Shown here: positions 1 to 5,129 of the stretch, piece by piece
How the letters are laid out: every line of letters begins with the position of its first letter
Position numbering within the stretch: the stretch's first letter is position 1
Source of the DNA: Deltaproteobacteria bacterium
GTDB taxonomy: Bacteria; Desulfobacterota; Desulfobacteria; Desulfobacterales; ETH-SRB1
NCBI GenBank assembly: GCA_019309665.1
Contig: JAFDFV010000046.1
Coordinates: 1 to 9,049, forward strand
DNA: 9,049 bases
Reading direction: 5' to 3'
The notes under the pieces: model-generated
What the model was told of the DNA's origin: nothing
Seen by the model: only the letters and a program-made list of their open reading frames with translations
The model's database searches: none
Position numbers and translations under genes: made by a program

Positions 1-214
1 ATATTCAGAGACAATAAAGACAGAGATAATTTTATTGATTGTTTATCAGATCTTTTGCCTGCAACACAAACCACCTGTTATGCCTGGGCCTTTATCCCAA
101 ACCATGCACATTACGGATTTGGCAAAACAATTAGAAATGACTCAGCCTGGAGTAGGATATGCTGTAAGTAGAGGAGAAAAGATTGCTAAAGAGCATAAAT
201 ATCAGTTGCAATAG
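1..214 (+). pseudogene. Internally deleted REP-associated (Y1/IS200-like) transposase, copy 1
   Basis: This is a broken single-strand transposase of the Y1_Tnp/RAYT group. Frame 1 (1-111) reads IFRDNKDRDNF...CYAWAFIPNHAH, the family's N-terminal region ending in the HUH metal-binding motif (here H-A-H, 103-111). At about 112 the sequence jumps to the extreme C-terminal helix-turn-helix tail in another frame: 113-214 reads TDLAKQLEMTQPGVGYAVSR and onward to a TAG at 212-214. In full-length relatives of roughly 300 residues or more these parts lie more than 200 residues apart, so most of the gene, including the catalytic tyrosine region, has been deleted and the join is out of frame. About the first 25 residues lie outside the window. 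The element cannot encode a working transposase. Family assignment is from motif recognition and is strong; the deletion size is an estimate. Confidence 0.85.
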
Positions 215-243
215 CAAGTTATTTACTTATTTATGGACGTCCC
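113..243 (+). repeat. Direct repeat, left copy (transposase 3' end)
   Basis: About 131 bp that recur at 1732-1861 with roughly 92% identity by eye (nine substitutions and one single-base gap). The repeat covers the last 33 transposase codons plus about 29 bp of downstream non-coding sequence ending in ATGGACGTCCC, which contains the palindrome GGACGTCC and may be the element's right end. Homology stops just after the CCC at 243, which supports this as an element boundary. Confidence 0.85.
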
Positions 244-265
244 TTATTTACTGGTTTGTGTCATG

Positions 266-964
266 TCATGCAAGTGTGTCAACACCTGAAAATTCGCCCC
301 GATCTTCATTCAGGTAGTTTTTGATTAAGATCAGCATTTTGCTTACCGTGAATGGCTTGGCCAAAGTGTGATAGCCATATCTGATGACCTCGTCATTAAA
401 TTTCCCTTTCAAAGGTGTTATGTCGAAAAAACCACTCATATAGATTACCTTGATCTTGGAATCCATTTTTCTAATTTTTCCCACAAGTTCCAAACCGCTT
501 ATCCATGGCATCACTACATCGCAGAGCATCAAGTCTGGCTTGAAACTATAGTATGCTTCATAACCCTTGATGCCATCCTCAGCAATTCTCGAATTATACC
601 CTTCCATTATCAGTATTTGTTGGAAAAACTTTTGCAATTCAGGTTCATCTTCAACAACCAATATCCTTTTTTTTGCTGGGTACTCTTCGGGTACACCACG
701 TTTGATAATGTCAAGGAGTTTTTTGTCCGTCATACGTGAGATCACGCTGTTGACCCTATTCAACGTTTGCTGGGTTATTTCTGCTTTTCGATTGCTGGCT
801 GGATTTAGATCTGGGTGGTACACTTTGCTCAAAAGCCGATAACTCGATTTTATGTAGGAAAGAACTGCCCTTTCGCCAAGTTCGGCATAAATTTCACGCG
901 CCTTGTCAAGTAGACCGAGATAGATAATGTCCTTTTCCAATTTTGAGCCTGTATCATGCTCCAC
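266..964 (-). CDS. J-domain/response-regulator receiver fusion protein
   Basis: A two-domain cytoplasmic signalling protein of 232 residues. Residues ~15-80 form a DnaJ-like J-domain with the diagnostic HPD tripeptide (H50-P51-D52, in VYHPDLNP), which in that family stimulates DnaK ATPase. Residues ~98-216 are a CheY-like receiver: acidic pocket E105/D106 in ILVVEDEP, phospho-acceptor D149 in DLMLCDVVMPW, S177 in YMSGF and K203 in LAKPF, so it should be phosphorylatable. There is no DNA-binding or enzymatic output domain. The start is chosen as GTG at 964 because GGAGGGG (977-971) sits 6 nt upstream; an in-frame GTG at 979 would add five residues but has no such site. It lies alone on the minus strand behind a long structured leader with a sigma-54 promoter. 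Domains are clear; the partner kinase, the chaperone client and the output are unknown. Confidence 0.85.
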   Translation of the reverse strand: MEHDTGSKLEKDIIYLGLLDKAREIYAELGERAVLSYIKSSYRLLSKVYHPDLNPASNRKAEITQQTLNRVNSVISRMTDKKLLDIIKRGVPEEYPAKKRILVVEDEPELQKFFQQILIMEGYNSRIAEDGIKGYEAYYSFKPDLMLCDVVMPWISGLELVGKIRKMDSKIKVIYMSGFFDITPLKGKFNDEVIRYGYHTLAKPFTVSKMLILIKNYLNEDRGEFSGVDTLA

Positions 965-970
965 TGTTGC

Positions 971-977
971 CCCCTCC
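971..977 (-). promoter_or_regulatory. Ribosome binding site that decides the start of the J-domain/receiver gene
   Basis: GGAGGGG on the minus strand, six bases before the GTG at 964. The alternative in-frame GTG at 979 is preceded only by A/T-rich sequence with no purine-rich site, and an in-frame TGA lies just upstream (994-992). Confidence 0.7.
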
Positions 978-1007
978 ACTTTTATATTGTTTCATGACGC
1001 AATATCT

Positions 1008-1053
1008 GAGTTAAGCGGCAATGGGCGCGACAAAACACTGCTATTATTAACTC
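1008..1053 (-). other. Stem-loop in leader downstream of the attenuator
   Basis: Outer arms GAGTTAA (1053-1047) and TTAACTC (1014-1008) are perfectly complementary. Inside them GCAGTG can pair with CATTGC using one G-U pair. The structure begins exactly where the U-tract of the terminator ends and finishes about 30 nt before the ribosome binding site, so it would form only in transcripts that read through. Its role is unknown. Confidence 0.45.
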
Positions 1054-1102
1054 AAAAAAAAGTCGAGCCGCCTTTTATAATCATTTAAGGCAACCCGGCT
1101 TT
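1054..1102 (-). terminator. Intrinsic terminator/attenuator in the J-domain/receiver leader
   Basis: On the minus strand a 5' arm at 1102-1087 (AAAGCCGGGTTGCCTT) pairs with a 3' arm ending at 1062 (AAGGCGGCTCGAC, then U). This gives a stem of about 16 bp with one C-A mismatch and three G-U pairs, a 12-nt loop, and a run of eight U (1061-1054). The U-run is only on this strand, so the terminator acts on transcripts heading for the gene that starts at 964, which makes it an attenuator rather than the end of a neighbouring gene. Its 5' arm reuses the conserved AAAGCC of the GEMM-like element. Confidence 0.75.
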
Positions 1103-1136
1103 CCGCCCCAGCCTCTCAACTGGTTTGGCTTTTTCA
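1097..1136 (-). promoter_or_regulatory. GEMM (c-di-GMP-I riboswitch)-like aptamer core
   Basis: Read on the minus strand, CAAACC (1127-1122) is followed by four bases, a GNRA tetraloop GAGA (1117-1114), four bases, and GGGGCGGAAAGCC (1109-1097). The V. cholerae Vc2 c-di-GMP-I aptamer has the same spacing: CAAACC, four, GAAA, four, GGGACGCAAAGCC. The stem CCAGTT/GGCTGG closes on the tetraloop. After AAAGCC the sequence runs straight into GGGTTGCC, which resembles the 3' end of such aptamers, so the middle subdomain seems to be missing. The outer GGC that normally pairs with GCC is also changed (AAAGCC here). It is therefore either a divergent switch or a degenerate one; ligand binding cannot be judged from sequence. 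Confidence 0.5.
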
Positions 1137-1193
1137 AAACGATATTACGTAAAATCTGTTTTATGTTTTAAGTGTCATATAATTATAAATTTT

Positions 1194-1209
1194 AGCAATT
1201 GTTGTGCCA
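1194..1209 (-). promoter_or_regulatory. Sigma-54 (RpoN) -24/-12 promoter
   Basis: The minus strand reads TGGCACAACAATTGCT. The GG and GC dinucleotides are separated by exactly 10 bases and the flanks match the consensus TGGCAC-N5-TTGC fully. The predicted start of transcription is near 1183, giving a leader of about 220 nt that carries the GEMM-like core, the terminator and the stem-loop before the GTG at 964. Sigma-54 promoters need an enhancer-binding activator; no activator gene is in the window. Confidence 0.8.
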
Positions 1210-1230
1210 TTTTTTACACTGGAATTATTG

Positions 1231-1264
1231 TTTTTATAACTATTTGTTATTTTTATAACTATTT
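1231..1264. repeat. AT-rich 19-bp-period tandem repeat upstream of the sigma-54 promoter
   Basis: The 15-mer TTTTTATAACTATTT occurs at 1231-1245 and again at 1250-1264. It falls about 48-81 bp upstream of the predicted sigma-54 start, where a bend or activator site would be expected. No recognised consensus (for example IHF) is matched well, so a binding function is only a possibility. Confidence 0.4.
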
Positions 1265-1350
1265 ATATTTTAACTACTGGTTGTCGGCTTTTATGTTTGC
1301 CAAAAAAAATGTGAAATAAACTTCCTTTTTACACATTTTTTATGTAATAA

Positions 1351-1833
1351 ATTACGCATAGGTCTACAAATCAATTATCTGTCCAGGGAAGAAAACCAGA
1401 GCTTACAGGAGGTGGTTTGATACGCAGTCTTGGTGGATGGACTATGATAAAGAAATTGCGGCTAAAGGGTCAGGATCGTATTAAAGGGGATGAACGTATA
1501 TTAGGTGACAGCGAATTTGTTACAGCATTATTATCAGAGGCAAAAGAAAAACTTGAACGCAGTTATAAATTAAATGCCCTGGGATATGATCTCACAAAGA
1601 TAAGCCGGATGGTTTCCAGGATATATGATATAGAAATAGAAGAGATATATTCAAAAGGCAGACGCAAAGTTCAAGTTGAGGCCGGGGATTTATTATGCTA
1701 TTGAGCAGTTCGAGAGTTGGGAATAAGCTGCACGGATTTGGCAAAACAATTGGAAATGAGTCAGCAGGGAGTAGGATATGCAGTAAGTAGAGGAGAAAAG
1801 ATTGCTAAAGAGAATAACTATCAGTTGCAATAG
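1351..1833 (+). pseudogene. REP-associated transposase, copy 2: N-terminally truncated and interrupted by a TGA
   Basis: One continuous frame runs from after the TAA at 1348-1350 to the TAG at 1831-1833. Recognisable homology to Y1/RAYT transposases begins near 1381: QGRKPELTGGG, IRSLGGW, GDERILGDSEFV, LLCY, then AVRELGISCTDLAKQ and the HTH-like tail ending YQLQ. The N-terminal HUH domain is absent. An in-frame TGA at 1702-1704 sits in LLCY-stop-AVRELG, where relatives have LLCYWAVRELG, so it is a single TGG-to-TGA change. The apparent start TTG at 1417, with AGGAGGT before it, is not a real start: those bases encode the conserved GGG-L of the transposase. Dead remnant. Confidence 0.87.
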
Positions 1834-1861
1834 CAGTTATTTACTTATTCATGGATGTCCC
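1732..1861 (+). repeat. Direct repeat, right copy (transposase 3' end)
   Basis: Second copy of the repeat at 113-243, again ending with the downstream block ATGGATGTCCC. Here one base change breaks the GGACGTCC palindrome. The pair flanks the J-domain/receiver unit and copy 2's body, so homologous recombination between them would remove about 1.6 kb. Confidence 0.85.
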
Positions 1862-1908
1862 GCATGTTCCCACGCATGTTCCCCAAACCAATATTGGTAA
1901 GGAACGTG
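1861..1908. repeat. 12-bp tandem repeat followed by a palindrome
   Basis: CGCATGTTCCCA (1861-1872) is followed directly by CGCATGTTCCCC (1873-1884). The second unit leads into an inverted repeat: CATGTTCC pairs with GGAACGTG (one G-U pair), and the perfect palindrome ACCAATATTGGT (1887-1898) lies at the centre. It abuts the end of the transposase repeat and could be part of its terminus or an unrelated hairpin. Confidence 0.5.
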
Positions 1909-2190
1909 GACGAATTAACTTCCACAAGTAGGCGCATAGATTTGGGTCAAATTTGTTCGATCTCAGACCACAAAAGTTGATGGAATGGCGAGCTATTTCA
2001 ATGTTTTTGTGATTTGAAATCGGGCAAAGGTTGCCTGAAGCTGTGATGCATAGTTGGGGAAGTTATTTCGTCCATGTTCATAAGGTTGCGAGGAAAGATT
2101 TCAAAGCTGATGTGATTTCCCTGTTTCATCTGTATGTGTGCGGGCACGTACAGGCAGGGTGAATTTATATTCATAAATGATTTACTACTT
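1909..2190. other. Non-coding or decayed stretch, no gene recognised
   Basis: No convincing gene is seen. The plus strand has a frame open except for a TGA (FEIGQRLPEAVMHSW is a legible part), and the minus strand has a 43-codon ORF at 1998-2129 without a ribosome binding site. Neither resembles a family I know. The block may be an old repeat or a decayed gene. Confidence 0.4.
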
Positions 2191-2195
2191 TAAAA

Positions 2196-2249
2196 GGAGC
2201 CTTGTACATTGCTCCGCAAATTAACCAAAGAATAAACTTGTAGTTTATT
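2196..2249 (+). promoter_or_regulatory. Two small hairpins in the pilZ-like gene leader
   Basis: GGAGC (2196-2200) pairs with GCTCC (2211-2215) across a 10-nt loop. AATAAAC (2231-2237) pairs with GTTTATT (2243-2249) across a 5-nt loop. The second ends directly beside the GGGAGG ribosome binding site (2250-2255), so it could influence translation. No ligand or protein target is recognised. Confidence 0.35.
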
Positions 2250-2261
2250 GGGAGGTAAAAA

Positions 2262-2549
2262 ATGGCTGAATATGTAGAAAAGAGAGCTTATGAGCGTTAT
2301 GATTATGAGGCACCAATAGAATATAAGCATTACGATAAAAATGATTATTACGCTGCTAAAACGTATAATTATAGTATGGGCGGTATGTATTTTGAATCTG
2401 ATTATGATATACAGCCTGGGGCAGATATTTACATCAAAATGAATAATTATTCTGCTGATACTTCTGCTAAGGTAACATGGTGTAAAGAATACTCAGCTTC
2501 AGATTCATCGTATTATGGAGTGGGTGTTAAATATTATGAAAACAAGTAG
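2262..2549 (+). CDS. Small tyrosine-rich PilZ-domain protein (probable c-di-GMP receptor)
   Basis: A stand-alone PilZ domain of 95 residues. Both c-di-GMP contact motifs are present: RxxxR (R8-A-Y-E-R12) and NxSxxG (N36-Y-S38-M-G-G41), followed by the family's beta-barrel strands (MYFES, ADIYIKM, AKVTW, GVGVKYYE). In this family binding of c-di-GMP changes how the domain docks on a partner, often in motility, polysaccharide or transcription control; there is no second domain here to say which. Composition is unusual: 19 of 95 residues are tyrosine (20%). The start is secure: GGAGG at 2251-2255, six bases before the ATG. No signal peptide or membrane segment. It is monocistronic on the plus strand, and the relic behind it is antisense. 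Confidence 0.88.
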   Translation: MAEYVEKRAYERYDYEAPIEYKHYDKNDYYAAKTYNYSMGGMYFESDYDIQPGADIYIKMNNYSADTSAKVTWCKEYSASDSSYYGVGVKYYENK

Positions 2550-2567
2550 ATATCTCTTATTAAAAGG

Positions 2568-2747
2568 TCAATGATTTAGAAGTTGTTTGTTGCTGAACAA
2601 GCTATACAATTTTTCGACCTGTGCGGTTAGCTTTTGAATAAAACTGTTCAACATCCTTTTTACCTCATTGACCTGTTGATTAAGTTCTCTATATGTTTCA
2701 TCCTGTATATGATTGAGGTCGCAAGATAGAAGCAGATGATATTCCAT
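2568..2747 (-). pseudogene. Truncated four-helix-bundle (23S rRNA intervening-sequence) protein
   Basis: A 59-codon frame on the minus strand reads MEYHLLLSCDLNHIQDETYR, then ELNQQVNEVKRMLNSFIQKL and on to a TGA at 2570-2568. This is the C-terminal third of the S23/IVS-protein family, which typically shows EYHLLLARDLGYI and L..QVEEIKRMLN..I.KL and runs to about 115-125 residues. The N-terminal helices are missing: directly upstream of the ATG there is an in-frame TGA and no homologous sequence. The C-terminus runs about 19 residues past the usual KL end. Most likely a relic of an internally deleted element; expression as a small protein cannot be excluded. Confidence 0.75.
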
Positions 2748-2782
2748 CCCTTTTCAATGCTAACGGCTAACCGCACAGCTCG
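2615..2782. repeat. 168-bp element with 17-bp terminal inverted repeats around the IVS-protein relic
   Basis: CGACCTGTGCGGTTAGC (2615-2631) and the complement of 2766-2782 (CGAGCTGTGCGGTTAGC) differ at one position. Most of the truncated four-helix-bundle frame lies between them, and the left arm overlaps its KLTAQV codons. The arrangement is like a small non-autonomous element derived by internal deletion. Its right end is 30 bp before the start of the GAF-ANTAR gene. Confidence 0.7.
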
Positions 2783-2812
2783 CAATTTTTTAGATATTGG
2801 AAATATATAAAC

Positions 2813-3514
2813 ATGCCCGAAACTCAAGATAAATACATAAAAGCTCTTATGGATATCAGCAGGGCCATTACTTCCGACCTGTATTTGGAAGATATTCTTA
2901 AACTAATTGTGATGGTTACGGCAAGAGTAACCGGAGTTGAAATTTGTTCATTGTGGCTTATAGACGAAAGGGTTAATCCCACAATGATACGACTAAAAGC
3001 TTCTCAAGCTATTGACCCTGAGTATATTAAAGACAGATCACTAAGCATGGATGAAGGAGTTGTTGGCTTTGTGGCTACTCATAAGAGGCCGCTAATTGTT
3101 GAGAATGTACTTGATGAGCCTAGATTTAAGGAAAAAGAAATGGCAAAGAAAGTTGGGCTCGTATCAATGGTTAGCGTGCCTCTTCAAGTCAAGGATGAAA
3201 AAGTGATAGGTGTATTAAACTGTTTTACAGCAAGCCGGTATAAATTTTCTGAAACAGAAGTCAACTTGATAATTACTGTGGCAAATCAGGCGGCTGTTGC
3301 AATACTTAATACTGAACTTATGGTAAAAACCAAGGTTGTCCAGGAGGAACTTGAAACACGCAAGCTGGTAGAACGTGCAAAGGATGTCCTCATGAACCGG
3401 CGGAATAAAACCGGAGAGGAGGCATATCACTGGATTCGAAAGCGCAGCATGGATACCCGCAAATCAATGCGTTGTGTTGCTGAGGCGATCATTCTTTCAG
3501 AGGAACTTGAATAA
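2813..3514 (+). CDS. GAF-ANTAR RNA-binding antiterminator
   Basis: A 233-residue cytoplasmic regulator. Residues ~15-168 are a GAF sensor domain (DISRAITSDLYLEDILKLIV, SLWLIDE, GVVGFVATHKRPLIVENV, SVPLQVKDEKVIGVLNCF, VANQAAVAILN). A short helical linker (KTKVVQEELETR) leads to an ANTAR domain at ~178-231 with the expected RAKDVLM, EEAYHWIRKRSM and CVAEAII segments. ANTAR proteins bind paired hexaloop hairpins in leader RNAs and prevent termination. The GAF ligand and the target RNA are not evident. The ribosome binding site before ATG 2813 is weak (TTGGA about 10 bases upstream). It is convergent with purF, four bases between stop codons, so it is not co-transcribed with the nucleotide genes. 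Confidence 0.9.
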   Translation: MPETQDKYIKALMDISRAITSDLYLEDILKLIVMVTARVTGVEICSLWLIDERVNPTMIRLKASQAIDPEYIKDRSLSMDEGVVGFVATHKRPLIVENVLDEPRFKEKEMAKKVGLVSMVSVPLQVKDEKVIGVLNCFTASRYKFSETEVNLIITVANQAAVAILNTELMVKTKVVQEELETRKLVERAKDVLMNRRNKTGEEAYHWIRKRSMDTRKSMRCVAEAIILSEELE

Positions 3515-3518
3515 GTTG

Positions 3519-4925
3519 TCAGCGTTCAAGGCAATCTTTGGAAAGTTTTTTGTCGAATTCTACAGGATAGCATCCGTCAAAACATGCCTTGCAGAATTTA
3601 TCTTTAGGATCCGAAAAGCCTGTTGAATTTAAAAGGCCTTCCAGGCTGAGGTAGTTAAGGCTATCCAGGCCCAGGAAATTTTTGAGTTCTTCAATTGACT
3701 TATTTGAGGCAATCAGCTCACCTCTCGTTGAAAAATCAATTCCGTAATAGCATGGAAAGCAATGGGGCGGGCAGCTTACGCGCATGTGCACGCGGTTTAC
3801 GCCAAGCTTGCGCAGGGCTTTGACTCTTGTTTTAACTGTGGTTCCCCTGATTATGGAGTCTTCAATTATTATAATATCTTTTCCTTTCAGAAGCTCTTTT
3901 ATGGGATTGAGCTTTATTCTTACTCCAAAATCACGCATACTCTGGGTCGGCTGGATAAAAGTTCTTCCGACATAGTGATTTCGTATCATAGCCATTTCAA
4001 AGGGAATTCCTGTTTCCTCCGAGTAACCTAAGGCTGCATAGGTGCCTGAATCAGGAAACGGCATTACAAGGTCAGCATCAACAGGAGCTTCTTTGGCTAA
4101 ACATCTGCCGTGCGCCTTTCTCATCAGATAGACATTTTGTCCGAATATTATACTGTCCGGTCTTGCAAAATAAATGAACTCAAAAATGCAGAATGAGCGC
4201 TTTGGCGTACCGGGCGCTTTAATGCTTTTTATGCCGTCTTTGCTTATAATTACTATTTCACCCGGGTCGATTTCACGCACAAATTTAGCCTGAACAAGAT
4301 CCAGGGCGCATGTTTCTGAAGCCAGTACATAATGTCCGTTCAGTTTTCCGAGGCACAGCGGCCTGAATCCGTTTGGATCCTTGATGCCGATTATTTCTCC
4401 TTTGCTTGTAAGTGCGACAAATGAAAAAGCTCCCTTTAATCTTGACACAGTTTTTACCAGAGCATTTTCAAAGCCATGTTTCATGTTTTTGACAAAAAGA
4501 TGGAGGAAAATTTCGCTGTCCATGGTAGTCTGAAAGATCGAACCTGACTCCTCAAGCTCATTCTTTAGTTGTAGAGCGTTAACAAGATTTCCGTTATGTG
4601 CCACCGCATATGATTTATTTCTGTGGCGGACTACAAACGGCTGGGCATTTGAAATTGTTGAACTCCCGGTGGTGGAATAACGCACATGCCCTATGGCGCT
4701 GCCTCCTTTTAATGTTTCCAGATGATCTATTTCAAAAACATCGGGTACAAGGCCCATGCCTTTATGCACAGTGATATCATTATCGTCTGCAACAGCTATG
4801 CCCGCACTTTCCTGCCCTCTGTGCTGAAGAGCATACAGGCCAAAATAGCAGAGCTTTGCAGCTTCAGGATAGTCATGCATCCCAAATATCCCGCAGGCCT
4901 CTCGTGGTTTATCTAAAAAGTCCAT
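3519..4925 (-). CDS. purF: Amidophosphoribosyltransferase (glutamine PRPP amidotransferase)
   Basis: Catalyses PRPP + glutamine to 5-phosphoribosylamine, the first committed step of purine synthesis. It has 468 residues, normal for the B. subtilis-type enzyme. A 10-residue propeptide (MDFLDKPREA) precedes Cys11, which begins CGIFG and becomes the N-terminal nucleophile after self-cleavage. The Ntn glutaminase domain runs to about 235 (LQHRGQESAGIA, AHNGNL). The phosphoribosyltransferase domain carries the PRPP loop IIIIEDSIIRGTT (351-363). Fe-S ligands expected for this type are present: C246, C392 (in FPCYYGID), C445 and C448 (CKACF), implying an oxygen-sensitive 4Fe-4S cluster. It is read downstream of carB after a 199-bp gap and may have its own promoter. 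No terminator is visible after its stop before the convergent gene. Confidence 0.97.
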   Translation of the reverse strand: MDFLDKPREACGIFGMHDYPEAAKLCYFGLYALQHRGQESAGIAVADDNDITVHKGMGLVPDVFEIDHLETLKGGSAIGHVRYSTTGSSTISNAQPFVVRHRNKSYAVAHNGNLVNALQLKNELEESGSIFQTTMDSEIFLHLFVKNMKHGFENALVKTVSRLKGAFSFVALTSKGEIIGIKDPNGFRPLCLGKLNGHYVLASETCALDLVQAKFVREIDPGEIVIISKDGIKSIKAPGTPKRSFCIFEFIYFARPDSIIFGQNVYLMRKAHGRCLAKEAPVDADLVMPFPDSGTYAALGYSEETGIPFEMAMIRNHYVGRTFIQPTQSMRDFGVRIKLNPIKELLKGKDIIIIEDSIIRGTTVKTRVKALRKLGVNRVHMRVSCPPHCFPCYYGIDFSTRGELIASNKSIEELKNFLGLDSLNYLSLEGLLNSTGFSDPKDKFCKACFDGCYPVEFDKKLSKDCLER

Positions 4926-4960
4926 TTTATATTAGCTCTATTTTTTATAGTTTTAATTTG

Positions 4961-4966
4961 ATTATA
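4961..4966 (-). promoter_or_regulatory. Possible sigma-70 -10 element for purF
   Basis: TATAAT on the minus strand, about 36 bp before the purF ATG, which would give a leader near 30 nt. The -35 match at suitable spacing is poor (TCGAAA at 16 bp or TTCGAA at 17 bp), so the promoter is tentative. It would let purF be expressed apart from carAB. Confidence 0.3.
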
Positions 4967-5023
4967 CCTGAAGCGGTTATATTTTCGAAAACCTAAGCTG
5001 GACAAGCCAGAACCAAATTGAAT

Positions 5024-5129
5024 ATTGAATATTGACGATTGAAGATTTGTGGTATCGCTTCGCTCTATCATTTTAATTAAAATCAATAGGATTCCTTAAA
5101 TTTTCAATATTCAATCGTCAATATTCAAT
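5024..5129. repeat. Palindromic repeat between carB and purF
   Basis: Two perfect 20-bp arms, ATTGAATATTGACGATTGAA at 5024-5043 and its complement at 5110-5129, flank a 66-bp core. The core has its own near-palindrome, CTATCATTTTAATTAAAATC and onward to AATAG (~5065-5089). The left arm is preceded by an extra partial unit (GAATATT repeated). The right arm contains the carB stop codon (5127-5125). Looks like an intergenic palindromic/MITE-type repeat; as RNA it could fold and affect carB mRNA 3' end stability or polarity on purF. Confidence 0.7.

Noticed and set aside
368..739. 123-codon plus-strand ORF opposite the J-domain/receiver gene
   Set aside because: Antisense shadow of the receiver domain; no motif, no ribosome binding site.
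1125..1319. 64-codon plus-strand ORF with a hydrophobic stretch
   Set aside because: It has no ribosome binding site, starts in the GEMM-like element, and runs antisense across the sigma-54 promoter. Its hydrophobicity comes from T-rich sequence.
1702..1704. Possible selenocysteine or recoded TGA in the transposase frame
   Set aside because: Relatives have Trp at this position, so a TGG-to-TGA mutation explains it. The gene already lacks its N-terminal half, and I saw no SECIS-like hairpin directly after the TGA.
1417..1704. Stand-alone 95-residue protein starting at TTG with a good-looking AGGAGGT
   Set aside because: The purine-rich stretch encodes the conserved GGG-L of the transposase and homology continues both upstream of the TTG and past the stop.
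1998..2129. 43-codon minus-strand ORF (begins MKQGNHISFEIF)
   Set aside because: No ribosome binding site, no recognisable family, and the opposite strand is equally open. Kept only as part of the undescribed stretch.
2141..2158. Second sigma-54-like site before the PilZ gene (GGGCACGTACAGGCA)
   Set aside because: The GG-N10-GC spacing fits but the -12 block is AGGC rather than TTGC and the -24 flank is poor.
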